Part shown: positions 17,137 to 26,470 of the stretch, in pieces | Layout: each line of letters begins with the position of its first letter | Position numbering within the stretch: position 1 is the first letter of the stretch | Origin: Ahniella sp. | Lineage (GTDB): Bacteria > Pseudomonadota > Gammaproteobacteria > Xanthomonadales > Ahniellaceae | NCBI GenBank assembly: GCA_016712105.1 | Contig: JADJRU010000012.1 | Location: forward strand, 62,001-126,000 | Direction of reading: 5' to 3' | Length of the DNA: 64,000 nt | Notes under the pieces: model-generated | Told to the model about the DNA's origin: nothing | Databases searched by the model: none | What the model saw: the letters and a program-made list of their open reading frames with translations, nothing else | Translations under genes and position numbers: made by a program

Positions 17137-18447
17137 ATGTTCTTCTATTACCTGAAACTCGGCGCAGTCAACCTGAAGCGCAACCCCATCATCACTGCGT
17201 TGATGGTGATCACGCTGGCGGTTGGTGTTGCTGCCGCCATGACCACGCTGACCATCCTGCGCGGCATGTCGGGGGACCCGATCCCCCACAAGAGCGACCG
17301 TTTGTTCTATGTGCAGATCGATACCGGACCGGTGGGTCGCGAGAACCCCAACGGCGAACCGGATGCCCAGATGAGTTACACCGATACGATGAATCTTTGG
17401 CGTGCAGCCAAGGCACCCAGGCAGACACCGCTGATGGGTACATCGGACACCGTGTCGCCAGAGCGCAAGGATCTGCAACCCTTCATCACGACCGGACTGG
17501 CTGTCGGTGCCGATTTTTTCAGCATGTTCGATGTGCCGCTGCTCGAAGGCCGGTTCTGGTCGGCCGAACAGGACAAAGCCGGTTCGGACGTGGTGGTGAT
17601 CACACGCCAGATGCGTGATCGATTGTTTGGTGAAGGCCAATCGGCTGTCGGCAAACGCCTGATGCTCTCGCAGCGTGAACTCACGATCATCGGCGTACTG
17701 GATACATGGAGCCCCTTGCCCAAGTTCTATCGCCTGGTCGGCAGCAACCGCTACGGCAGTCATGAAGACTACTTCTTGCCCATTGAGTACGCGGTTCGCG
17801 TCGAGTCCGGCATCGAAGGGCAAGTGAGTTGTACCAGCCGCCCGGATCCCGGGTTCCAGGGTTTCCTTCAGTCCGACTGCACTTGGCTTCAGTACTGGGT
17901 GGAATTGGCCGAGGCCGGCGATCGCCAGGGTTTTGCCGATTATCTCGTCGCCTATGTCAACGAGCAGAAGAAGCTGGACCGCTTGCCGCGTACCGTGAAC
18001 AACCGCCTCCGTGACGTAAACGAGTGGATGGTGCAACAGGGTGTGGTGGACAACGATACCGTGGTCGCCACCTGGCTGGCGTTCGCGTTCCTCGCTGTCT
18101 GCCTGGTCAACACCGTCGGTTTGTTGCTGGCGAAATTCAGCGCCCGTCCTGGCGAGATCGGTGTCCGTCGCGCCCTGGGGGCGTCACGTGCCGAGATCTT
18201 CTCTCAGTTCCTCACCGAAGCCGGCGTAGTCGGGCTGGTTGGTGCTGCGCTGGGCATTCTGCTGACCCTCGCCGCGCTTGCGTATGTTCGCCAGTACGCC
18301 CGCGACATCGCCCTGCTCACCGAGATGGACTGGCTGATGCTGCTGACGACGGTGCTGATCTCGCTGGTTGCGGCGCTCGGCGCCGGACTGCTGCCGACCT
18401 GGCGCGCTTGCCAGGTGCTTCCGGCAGCCCAACTGAAATCCCAATAA
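17137..18447 (+). CDS. MacB-type ABC permease with periplasmic core domain, system 2, first subunit
   Basis: A 436-residue permease. An N-terminal helix (IITALMVITLAVGVAAAMTT) is followed by a MacB-like periplasmic core domain and three C-terminal helices with the FtsX core SARPGEIGVRRALGASRAEI. The final segment ends LPTWRACQVLPAAQLKSQ. It is third in operon 2 and probably pairs with the next permease. Confidence 0.88.
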   Translation: MFFYYLKLGAVNLKRNPIITALMVITLAVGVAAAMTTLTILRGMSGDPIPHKSDRLFYVQIDTGPVGRENPNGEPDAQMSYTDTMNLWRAAKAPRQTPLMGTSDTVSPERKDLQPFITTGLAVGADFFSMFDVPLLEGRFWSAEQDKAGSDVVVITRQMRDRLFGEGQSAVGKRLMLSQRELTIIGVLDTWSPLPKFYRLVGSNRYGSHEDYFLPIEYAVRVESGIEGQVSCTSRPDPGFQGFLQSDCTWLQYWVELAEAGDRQGFADYLVAYVNEQKKLDRLPRTVNNRLRDVNEWMVQQGVVDNDTVVATWLAFAFLAVCLVNTVGLLLAKFSARPGEIGVRRALGASRAEIFSQFLTEAGVVGLVGAALGILLTLAALAYVRQYARDIALLTEMDWLMLLTTVLISLVAALGAGLLPTWRACQVLPAAQLKSQ

Positions 18448-18457
18448 GGAGGCTGCC

Positions 18458-19684
18458 ATGGAAGTCCGCCCGATCCTGTCTACCCTGTTCCGCAACAAGA
18501 CCGCGCCGCTGCTGATCGCCGCACAAGTGGCGCTGACGCTCGCAATTGTTGCCAACTCGCTTTACATCATCCGCGAGCGCCTGGCTTCCGCAGCCAGGCC
18601 GACCGGTCTCGATGAACCCAACATCGGCTGGATCAATCTTTCTCCGGTCGGCGAAGTGGCTGATCCCAAAACGATGCAGGAAGTGGATCTCAACACCCTG
18701 CGCGCCATTCCCGGCGTCCGTTCCGCGACCTGGGCCAACATGATTCCGCTGTCCCAGTCCGGCTGGAACTCCGGCGGCATGAGCCTGAAGGAAGGCGACA
18801 ACGATTCGGGGATCAATTCGGCGCATTATTTTTCACCCGGCTCGCTGGTCGATACCTTCGGTCTGAACCTCATTGCCGGACGTGACTTCACTGCGGACGA
18901 TGTGTTCGATCACGATCCGGAACAGGGCTCCGCATTACCCAAGACCGTGATCATTTCGAAGGCTCTTGCCGAGGCGCTGTTGCCCAACGAAGCGGATCTT
19001 GGCCAGTTGGTGGGTCAACAACTGTTCAATGCTACTGAAGCCCCGGTCACCATCATCGGCATCGTCGATCGACTGCAGACCCCCTGGTCGAATGAAGGTG
19101 CCGACGGTGAGCAGTCCTACATCCTGCCGATCCGCTACCTGGTTGGAAGCTTCCAGTACGCCATCCGAACAGAACCCGGGCAACTGGATCGGGTCATGAA
19201 AGAGGCCGCGGACCAGCTCTCCACGCTGCGTTCGGATCGGGTGCTGAATTCGCAGCGGACCTTCGCCGAAATCCGGGCCAGCCGTTATGCCAACGAAACG
19301 CTGATGGCCGGGCTGTTGATTGCGGTCACCCTGTTCCTGCTCTTGATCACTGCCAGCGGTATCGTCGGCTTGTCCAGTCTGTGGGTGAACCAGCGACGGA
19401 AGCAGATCGGGGTGCGTCGTGCACTGGGCGCGCGCCGGATCGATGTGATTCGATATTTCCTCGTCGAGAACATGTTGATCACGAGCGGCGGTGTGCTGCT
19501 TGGGCTGCTGCTGACGCTGGCACTCAACCAGGTACTCGTGCGCCAGATGGAAGTGCCGCGCCTGCCGGCTGAATACGTCGGTTTTGGCATGGTGATCATG
19601 TGGCTGCTGGGCGTGGCCTCGGTCCTCGGGCCGGCGTTGCGAGCAGCCCGTGTTCCGCCGGCTGTGGCAACGCGCACGGTCTGA
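18458..19684 (+). CDS. MacB-type ABC permease, system 2, second subunit
   Basis: A 408-residue permease with an N-terminal helix (APLLIAAQVALTLAIVANSL), a periplasmic core domain and three C-terminal helices containing VNQRRKQIGVRRALGARRID. It ends GPALRAARVPPAVATRTV. Spacing to the preceding permease is ten bases with AGGAGG before the start. It is the last gene of operon 2; the next gene is an unrelated methyltransferase-like fragment. Confidence 0.87.
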   Translation: MEVRPILSTLFRNKTAPLLIAAQVALTLAIVANSLYIIRERLASAARPTGLDEPNIGWINLSPVGEVADPKTMQEVDLNTLRAIPGVRSATWANMIPLSQSGWNSGGMSLKEGDNDSGINSAHYFSPGSLVDTFGLNLIAGRDFTADDVFDHDPEQGSALPKTVIISKALAEALLPNEADLGQLVGQQLFNATEAPVTIIGIVDRLQTPWSNEGADGEQSYILPIRYLVGSFQYAIRTEPGQLDRVMKEAADQLSTLRSDRVLNSQRTFAEIRASRYANETLMAGLLIAVTLFLLLITASGIVGLSSLWVNQRRKQIGVRRALGARRIDVIRYFLVENMLITSGGVLLGLLLTLALNQVLVRQMEVPRLPAEYVGFGMVIMWLLGVASVLGPALRAARVPPAVATRTV

Positions 19685-19735
19685 CCGGCTTCACTTGGAC
19701 TATGATCCGGCCATCGGAATCAACGATGGCCGGGC

Positions 19736-20122
19736 ATGCGCAGATTGCACATTGGAGGCGTGGAACGGGGCGAAGGCTGGGAGAACTTCAATGCCGTGCC
19801 GTCGGCGGCCGTTGATCATCTTGGGAACGGCCGAGATCTCGGTCGCTTCAGTGATGAAAGCTTCGATCTCATTTATGCATCCCATGTGCTGGAGCATTTC
19901 GACTGGCGCCACGAACTGCCGCCAGTTCTGAAGGAATGGCGGCGGGTGCTCAAGCCAGGCGGTGAATTGCACGTTTCGGTTCCCGACCTGGCCATTCTTT
20001 GCCGCCTGTTCCTCGACCGTGAGCGACTGGCATTACATCAGCGTTATCTTATCGGCCGGAATGACCTGTGCCCCTGCGGGAGCGGGCAACGCTACAAACA
20101 CTGCCATGGAACAAACCCGTGA
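19736..20122 (+). CDS. Truncated class I methyltransferase fused to a SEC-C zinc motif
   Basis: A 128-residue protein of mixed origin. Residues 1 to about 95 match the front of a small SAM-dependent methyltransferase family: MRRLHIGGVERGEGWENFNA, then SFDLIYASHVLEHFDW and EWRRVLKPGGELHVSVPDL. The expected C-terminal half is missing. In its place is a SEC-C module, IGRNDLCPCGSGQRYKHCHG, a Cys3His zinc-binding motif also seen at the end of SecA. The reading frame is continuous. Catalysis is doubtful without the second half of the fold; a binding or adaptor role, or a fused remnant, is possible. It lies between operon 2 and a convergent gene. Confidence 0.6.
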   Translation: MRRLHIGGVERGEGWENFNAVPSAAVDHLGNGRDLGRFSDESFDLIYASHVLEHFDWRHELPPVLKEWRRVLKPGGELHVSVPDLAILCRLFLDRERLALHQRYLIGRNDLCPCGSGQRYKHCHGTNP

Positions 20123-20134
20123 TGACGGACCAAC

Positions 20135-21499
20135 TCAGGTCAACGCAAAGATGATCGCGAACTGCACGAATCGGTAAATCAGTACATTGCCGATGAGCAG
20201 TCCGGCCAGCACCATCAAGGCGGTCGCGATCGCAGCAAGCCAGCCCAGATCGAAACTCCTGCGGAACGTGATGGCGGAGTACCCGACGATCAAGGCCGGA
20301 AACACGAGCTTGAACATGCCTGACTCGATCGGCCAACCGGTCCATCGGACCAGGTACTCGATGGGCAACAGCACCGTCATGGTCACCATCAACACGAATG
20401 CGAACAGGTGCAGCGACACCACCATGTGTTCGGCGAAGTATCTCCGGCGAAACCACAGCACGAGCATCGACATCAGCGCCATCATCGGCACATGCATGAT
20501 GATCAGCAACTTGCTGACATCGGCAGATCGGGCGTCATAGGCGCGCGCATAATCGGCGACGCTGTAGCCACTGGAAGGGTCTTCGGAACGCGCTGCGGCA
20601 TCCCGCTCGGCAACCCGGCGAGTCACCCAGTTGGCGGTCCACGAACTATGGATCTGACCGGAGTTCTGTCGCATGCGCTCGCGTCGTGGTTCATCCAGAG
20701 ACTGCAGCGCCGGATTCGCCGCCAATGCCATGGCGCCGGGAACCTGGTCTCCGAACGGCAACTCGAAATCGTTGATGGCCGGCGCGAAGAAGTACAGGAC
20801 GTTCGCGAGCAGGAACAGGGAAACCGGTGCCATCCATCGTTGGCGACGGCCGTCCAGATAGTCGCGTGTCAGGAGTCCCGGCCGGAACATCAGCCCGAGC
20901 AGACTTCGCCAGAACCGACTGTCGAGGCTGGTCAGGTTGTCGAAGAACTGACGGACGAGATGACTCATCCTGCGATCGGCCTCGACGAATCTCGCTTGAC
21001 CACACTGGGCACAGCTTGGGCCGGTGAGTATCGCGAGGCAGTTCCGGCATTGGTTGTCTCGCGTCTCGGCGCCGCGCTGCAACTCGATGAGTGCCGCAAG
21101 TGCCTTGTCTGCTTGCTCCGCAGGCACCAGCAAGTGATCGTGATAGGTCCCCGCGAGCACGTTGCATGAAACCCCGGCATCCGCGAGCACGCGTGAGAAT
21201 GCTGCGGTCAACCCGCAGGCGGCCAGATCCGAATGAACGTTCAACGTGATCCATGCGGCGCGAAGGTGGATCGGCAAACCGAGTGCCTCGGCATCGGCGG
21301 CACGGAGGACCAGAGTCTCGCCTTCAGCTTCGCGGACAGTCGCCAGAATCGGCACATCCGGTCTTGGCTTCGTTTCAGGCCACGTCACGTAGACGAATTC
21401 ACCCGGCAGTCGTTCGGGCTGCAGTGTCCGCAACATGTCTGCCAGATCCGAGACGGGCGCCGTCACCAGGTTTCCGCTCGGCATCGGTCGATCCACCAT
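20135..21499 (-). CDS. ACT domain-DUF3667 fusion membrane protein
   Basis: A 454-residue two-part protein. Residues 1 to about 135 form a small ACT-type unit (EGETLVLRAADAEALGLPIH, ITLNVHSDLAACGLTAAFSR, GTYHDHLLVPAEQADKALAA). Residues from about 140 match DUF3667: a CRNCLAILTGPSCAQCGQ zinc ribbon, then RFWRSLLGLMFRPGLLTRDY and four or more membrane helices. Usually these are separate proteins. There is no frame break between them, but because one-base errors are common here the fusion could be an artefact of two adjoining genes. I prefer the start at 21499; ATG at 21484 is also possible, and an in-frame extension to 21643 looks non-coding. Function unknown. Confidence 0.6.
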   Translation of the reverse strand: MVDRPMPSGNLVTAPVSDLADMLRTLQPERLPGEFVYVTWPETKPRPDVPILATVREAEGETLVLRAADAEALGLPIHLRAAWITLNVHSDLAACGLTAAFSRVLADAGVSCNVLAGTYHDHLLVPAEQADKALAALIELQRGAETRDNQCRNCLAILTGPSCAQCGQARFVEADRRMSHLVRQFFDNLTSLDSRFWRSLLGLMFRPGLLTRDYLDGRRQRWMAPVSLFLLANVLYFFAPAINDFELPFGDQVPGAMALAANPALQSLDEPRRERMRQNSGQIHSSWTANWVTRRVAERDAAARSEDPSSGYSVADYARAYDARSADVSKLLIIMHVPMMALMSMLVLWFRRRYFAEHMVVSLHLFAFVLMVTMTVLLPIEYLVRWTGWPIESGMFKLVFPALIVGYSAITFRRSFDLGWLAAIATALMVLAGLLIGNVLIYRFVQFAIIFALT

Positions 21500-21664
21500 C
21501 ACGTCACCGCAGATCGGAACGGGTGCTGCGGCAGCCCTCAGGGCGCGCCACAAGGCCGATCCCGCGGGCTGACCGCAAGCTGCCGAACTGTGCGGCACGA
21601 CAAAACATGAACGGGCTCCCGAGCAGATGGATCGCCGGATCATAGATCAGTGCCGATCGTTGGA

Positions 21665-21694
21665 GCAGGTGCTGTCGAAGTCGACAGCACCTGC
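21665..21694 (-). terminator. Strong hairpin downstream of the exonuclease gene
   Basis: A perfect 14-base stem, GCAGGTGCTGTCGA paired with TCGACAGCACCTGC, has a two-base centre. It lies 11 bases beyond the exonuclease stop and upstream of the DUF3667 gene on the same strand. An A-rich stretch precedes it on the minus strand and a short T run follows on the plus strand, so termination efficiency is uncertain. Confidence 0.5.
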
Positions 21695-21704
21695 CTTTTG
21701 CCGA

Positions 21705-22566
21705 TCACGCCGTTGTCATTCCCAGGCGGTCGAGCAGCCGCCAGAGCGTGATCAGATCCTGCCGATGGTGTGCAATCGCCCGTTTCAGTTTGCCTTCTCG
21801 GCCCGAACGAAGCCATTCGTGCCAAGCGGATGGGACTTCGCTGCTGGGCAAATCGTGGTGGCGAATGATGCCCAACCACTCACGCTCGACGGTGCCGAGT
21901 TTGCAGTTGGTCAGCTGTTCGCGCAGCTGCCTGCGCACCACGGGCAAGAAAATCCAGATGAGCCAAACCTTCAAATGGAGCGCTTTGTCCGAACAGGGGA
22001 TATCGGCTGTTCATCATCGGCACGTCGAAGCTTTTGCCGTTGTAACTCATCAGCACACGTTTGCTGGCGAGCCACTCGGACAGCGTCGCCAGTTGTGCGG
22101 ATTCTCCCGCTGGGGATTCCAGCAACAGCTGGCGGACACGCAGTCGGTCGCCACACCAGTCGGCGACACCCACCAGAAACGCACGTACGCCCACTCCAGC
22201 ATTCAGCCCCGTGGTTTCGATGTCGAACGCGGCAAGATCGGCACGCGCCACGCCCGCCAGTTTCAGCCACGGCAGGTCAATACTGGCCGGCTGCAGGTCT
22301 TCGTAGTCGACTTCGAGCAATCGAACACCCGCCGCGATCCGGGTCCCGAGATCGAGGTCAGGCACAACATCGGGTACGGGCGCAGGCAGACGACTCATGG
22401 CCTGATGGTAGGTGCGGCGTGCGATCGCTGCACGCAATCTGGCGACCAGCAATTCGGCTTCTGCTGATGGCTCCACGGTTTCTGCAGGCACCGGCGCACA
22501 ACGGATGGACAGCGCACTGGCCCCAGCCTGAGCCCGCAGACGTTGCAACAGTGCGATCGAGCTCAT
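21705..22566 (-). CDS. mrfB: MrfB/YprB-like DEDD exonuclease (frameshifted in this sequence)
   Basis: A ribonuclease H-fold 3'-5' exonuclease of the YprB family. The first part from ATG 22566 (MSSIALLQRLRAQAG) contains the DEDD acidic motifs AAFDIETTGL and SYNGKSFDVPMM and runs to DFL. The rest, PVVRRQLREQLTNCKLGTVE to the stop at 21705, is in another frame. Reading three A instead of four at 21949-21952 restores DFLPVVRRQL, so a one-base homopolymer insertion explains the break. The start overlaps the helicase stop by ATGA. In Bacillus subtilis the equivalent pair MrfA/MrfB repairs mitomycin C damage; transfer of that role here is inference. Confidence 0.8.
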
Positions 22567-24946
22567 GGCGTGGTGGTCAGCAACAGGCCCAGTGTGCGCA
22601 GTGCCAGATCCTTTCGGCTGGGCTGCTGACGCTCCACTGCGCTGGCAACCGGGCCGACACAAGCCGGGCAACCCGATGCACAGGCACACGCACCTACCAA
22701 TTGCCGTGCCTCGGAGATGACGTGCCGGGCATCGGCGAACAAGGGGTCACTGAGGCCGATCCCGCCGGGATAGTTGTCATACAGGTACAAAGTCGGTGCG
22801 AATTGCTCTCCGGCACGTGTGACACCCACCCAGTCTCCGGGGTTTCCGGTTTCATCGCGGTGGCCGACGGCACGTGCCAGATCGCGTCCCTCGGCCATCA
22901 TCCGGAACGTGGCGACAATCCGCGTGGCAAAGGCTGCGCTCAGAAAACCGTCGAGCGCTTGCTCGCGCGACGCGAACTGTTGTTGCAGCACGTCTGCAGG
23001 CAACCGCCACCAGACCGCCGTTGTGTGCATTTCCTGATCGGGCAGGTTGATCGGCCCGTAGCCGATGTTCTCGTGTGTGTAGTAACGGATCGTCTTGTAT
23101 TCGGTGACCCGGCGCACGACATGCACTTCGCCATGACCACACAAGCCGGCGCCGGAAGGCCGCGCGTCGAACTCGGCCAGCACTTTCAGTTTGCTGTAGT
23201 CGATGGCGTCCGTGTAGTAGTCCACGGTCGTGCGCTGGACAAATGCCTTCCGACCCACCCAATCCAGGCGCTCCACCTGGAATGGTTCGGACTGCACCAG
23301 ATAGATTGCGCCCTCGTACAAGGTCAGCGCAGCTGCGGAGTAGTCGACTTCGGCGATGATGTTCTGTCGACCACCGGTGATGTCGACGACCACGAAGTTG
23401 CCGTCGGCGACCGCTCGCAGATTGACGGCCTGGGCGGGATAGTCTTCGCTGATCCAATGGAAACTACCTGCTTCGCGATGCAGCACACCACATTCGGTCA
23501 GCACTTCCAGGAACGGCGCGGTGGCCTGATCGCCAAAGCGGTCGTCGGTCTGGAAGGGCAATTCGAATGCAGCACAACGAATGTGGTCGAGCAGGATCAG
23601 CGCATGATTCGGCGCAATCCGCGCTTGTTCGGGACTGGCATCGCGAAAGAACTCGGGCTTTCTCATCAGGTACTGATCGAGTGCATCGCTGCCGGCAACC
23701 AGGACAGCCAACGACTTCTGTTGCCGCCGGCCGGCACGACCGATCCGTTGCCAGGTGCCGGCGATCGATCCCGGATAGGCGTTGAGTACGGTGGCATCCA
23801 GCGCTCCGATATCTACACCGAGCTCGAGCGCCGAAGTGGACACAAGGCCGTCGATTTCTCCGGTACGCATTGCCCGTTCGATCTCACGTCGTTCGGTCGG
23901 GAGGTAGCCACCGCGGTAAGCGCGGATCCGCGGCGCGCGGCGCGGATCGGCATCAAACTCGTCCTTCAGGTACTTCGTGATCACTTCCACCAGCAGGCGC
24001 GAGTTCGCGAATACCAAGGTCTTGAATCCAGACTGGACCAGCAGTTTGGCAATGGCCTGTGACTCGGACTGTGCCGGTGCGCGAATCCCCAGATCGGGAT
24101 TCACGACCGGCGGATTCCAGAACAGCACCTCGCGTGCACCCCGCGGTGCACCGGATCGTGTGATGGCCGTAACGGGCGCTCCGATCAAGGCTTCGGCGTG
24201 GGCTTTCGGGTTCGCAATCGTCGCCGAGCACAGGATGAACTGCGGCGTGGCCCCGTAAAATCCAGAACACGCTGCAACCGGCGCAGCAGGTTGGCGACAT
24301 GCGCACCGAACACCCCGCGATAAGTGTGGACTTCGTCGATGACGATGTAACGCAGGTTCTCGAAGAACTGCGCCCATTTGGTGTGATGCGGCAGGATCGC
24401 CTGATGCAGCATGTCCGGATTGCTGACGACGATGTCGGCTTCGGTGCGTACCGCCTTCCGTGCATCGGACGGCGTATCCCCATCGAAGGTAAAGGCGCGC
24501 ACACCCAGGTTTCCGGCTCGATTGAGCTCCAGCAGCTCCGCGACCTGGTCCTGCGCCAGCGCCTTGGTCGGGAACAGGTAGAGCGCCTTGCAGCGCGTCT
24601 TCAGCACCGCATCGACAACCGGCAGGTTGTAACAAAGCGTCTTGCCCGAGGCAGTGGGCGTCAGGACGACCACGTGCTCACCTGCCGCCACGGCATCGAA
24701 TGCCTCGCGTTGATGGGTGTACACCTGTGAGATCCCGCGTGCCGCCAGCGCTTCGCGCAAACCCGGCTGCAAGTCTGGAACATCGGCGAAGTGTGCAGGT
24801 TCAGCCGGGATCGTCCAGTGCGCCGCGATCTGCGCACCGGCTTTGGCCTTCAGTCTCGCGATCGCCTGATCCAGATCAACCGGCTGCTCGCTGGCAAGAG
24901 GTTCAAAACGTTTTGCAGTCAGCGAACGGGCCGAGGCAACGGGCAT
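22563..24946 (-). CDS. mrfA: MrfA/YprA-like DEAD/DEAH helicase with DUF1998 (frameshifted in this sequence)
   Basis: A superfamily 2 helicase of about 795 codons. From ATG 24946: motif I LTPTASGKTLCYNLPVV, motif Ib SNPDMLH, motif II IVIDEVHTY, then a frame change near 24263, then motif III ILCSATIANP, motif V STSALELGVDIG and motif VI QRIGRAGRRQQ. The C-terminus has the DUF1998 cysteine cluster CACASGCPACVGP. One missing base in the stretch 24261-24267 (probably a T on the coding strand) explains the break. It is translationally coupled to the exonuclease gene downstream. Family knowledge links the pair to excision-type DNA repair independent of UvrABC. Confidence 0.85.
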
Positions 24947-25008
24947 GTGGAGGCTCCTTCAAGGAACCCGCACCATCACCGTCTGTTGTCTCACCACGTG
25001 AGACGCGG

Positions 25009-25342
25009 CGTGTAGGCTGGGCTGAGCGCAACGTGTAGGCTGGGCTGACGAAGGAAGCCCAGCTGCTGGCCTCAAACTAGAATCGCGACCGCAGGACATG
25101 CCCACACCGAGTTTCCTGATGTGTTTTGTAGGCTGGGCTGACGAAGGAAGCCCAGCTGCTGGCCTCAAACTTGAATCGCGACCGCAGGACATGCCCACAC
25201 CCAGTGTTTTGTAGCTGGCTGACGAAGGAAGCCCAGCTGCTGGCCTCAAACTTGAATCGCGACCGCAGGACATGCCCACACCGAGTTTCCTGATGTTTTG
25301 TCGCAAGTAGCTGGGCTTCGCTGCGCTCAGCCCAGCCTACAC
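25009..25342. repeat. REP-like repeat cluster with three 83-93 base direct units
   Basis: Three near-identical units begin at 25035, 25128 and 25211, each with GTAGGCTGGGCTGACG (slightly eroded in the third), then AAGCCCAGCTGCTGGCCTC and a tail with GAATCGCGACCGCAGGACAT. The right end (25309-25342) is an inverted copy of the opening, CTGGGCTTCGC...CAGCCTACAC. The left end (25010-25035) carries a partial copy GTAGGCTGGGCTGAGCGCA. The cluster fills the space between the helicase start and the ruvX stop. Short open frames inside it are repeats of each other and are not genes. Confidence 0.9.
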
Positions 25343-25765
25343 ACCCGCCAACCACCGCTCGAGAATCCGCTTCGCCGCTGCGGCATCGAGCATCGCCGCG
25401 TCTTTCTTGCGAGCCATCCCCGTCTGTCGCAGCCGCTTGAATTCGGCTTCCGATTCGCGTGAGGAGAATCGCTCGTCCTGGTGATGTACGGGCAATTGAT
25501 AGCGGGCGCCCAGCTCAACCCCGAACGCACGACTGGCGCGAGTCATGGGTTGGTCCTCACCGGTTTCGGTGATGGGCAAGCCGACGACCAGCGCCTTTGG
25601 CATCCACGATTTGACGAGTTTGTCGATTTCGACCCAGTTCGGGCCTTGCGGACCATTGCTGACCACGGCCAAGGGCGTCGCGGTACCGGTAATGGCTTGT
25701 CCGACCGCAACGCCAATCCGGCGACCACCGTAGTCAAACGCCAGGGCGACGCCGTCGAGCGCCAT
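25337..25765 (-). CDS. ruvX: Holliday junction resolvase-like / pre-16S rRNA nuclease YqgF
   Basis: A 142-residue RNase H-fold nuclease involved in 16S rRNA 5'-end maturation. Motifs: LAFDYGGRRIGVAVG near the N-terminus, ALVVGLPITETGED in the middle and HHQDERFSSRESEAEF for the last catalytic part. The start at 25765 gives MALDGVALAFDYGG; upstream in-frame sequence lies inside yqgE and is not used. It follows yqgE by 11 bases, the usual order. Its stop codon TAG lies inside the GTGTAGGCTGGG end of the REP cluster. Confidence 0.92.
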   Translation of the reverse strand: MALDGVALAFDYGGRRIGVAVGQAITGTATPLAVVSNGPQGPNWVEIDKLVKSWMPKALVVGLPITETGEDQPMTRASRAFGVELGARYQLPVHHQDERFSSRESEAEFKRLRQTGMARKKDAAMLDAAAAKRILERWLAGV

Positions 25766-25776
25766 CGTGACGACGC

Positions 25777-26349
25777 TCAGGCGCGTCCGGCAATGCCGGC
25801 GAGCTTGCTCAGGTTGATGCCACTCAGCCGCGCCGCTTCCTGCCAGCGCTGCTCCGCGGGCGTTTCGAACACCACGGTCCCAGCCGTTTTCTCGGCGGGC
25901 AGTGCCAACCAGGCGTTGTCGCGCATTTCCTGCTCCAACTGGCCCTTGTCCCATCCGGCATAACCCAGCGCCACAACGATCGGGTTCGGCCCGCCGCCTT
26001 CAGCCAAGTCCTTCAGGATGTCGCGGGACGTCGTGATGGCGATTTCGTCCGACACACGGAACGTCGACTCGTAGTTGTGGGCGCCGGAATGCACGATGAA
26101 CCCACGCTCGGTCTGAACCGGCCCACCGAGCAGGACTTCGGTATTGCGCACGTGTTCGTTTCCACCCTGGTATTTCATCTGGTCGAGAATGTCGCCAACG
26201 GTCAGGCTGGACTTGCGCGACAGCGTGATGCCCATCGCACCTTCATCGTTGTGCTGGCAGATCAGCGTGACAGAACGTGCGAAGTTCGGATCGTCCAGAC
26301 TCGGCATGGCGATCAGAAAATGGTTGTTCAGGTAGGTGGCTTCGGTCAT
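25777..26349 (-). CDS. yqgE: YqgE/AlgH family protein (UPF0301)
   Basis: A 190-residue cytosolic protein of uncertain function. The family pattern is clear: LNNHFLIAMPSLDDPNFARS at the start, VTLICQHNDEGAMGI, LLGGPVQTERGFIVH and ALGYAGWDKGQLEQEM. Length is standard. It lies directly upstream of ruvX, as in most gammaproteobacteria, so the two are likely co-transcribed. Confidence 0.92.
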   Translation of the reverse strand: MTEATYLNNHFLIAMPSLDDPNFARSVTLICQHNDEGAMGITLSRKSSLTVGDILDQMKYQGGNEHVRNTEVLLGGPVQTERGFIVHSGAHNYESTFRVSDEIAITTSRDILKDLAEGGGPNPIVVALGYAGWDKGQLEQEMRDNAWLALPAEKTAGTVVFETPAEQRWQEAARLSGINLSKLAGIAGRA

Positions 26350-26470
26350 GGTGGCATTCTAGCGGGCCCGAAGGCTTGCCGCTGAAGCCCTGCTTTCCGG
26401 TTCGCCGGGACATTGCCAGATCCGACCAAAACCCGTTCCAATACTGCCCGACTGCCTCCGGAGGCCCTGG

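Noticed and set aside
14871..17138. A 755-codon minus-strand open frame across operon 2
   Set aside because: It is the antisense shadow of the adaptor and ATPase genes, which carry intact Walker motifs. Composition is shadow-like.
21627..24062. An 811-codon plus-strand open frame
   Set aside because: It lies opposite the helicase and exonuclease genes and reads as Arg/Gln/His-rich shadow without motifs.
25009..25342. CRISPR-like direct repeats
   Set aside because: The units are 83-93 bases with no unique spacers between them, and no cas genes are near. They belong to a dispersed REP-like family.
24959..25355. Two overlapping minus-strand open frames in the repeat cluster with internal repeats (LGVGMSCGRDSSLRPAAGL)
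   Set aside because: The peptide repeats simply reflect the DNA repeat units. There is no ribosome site or homology.
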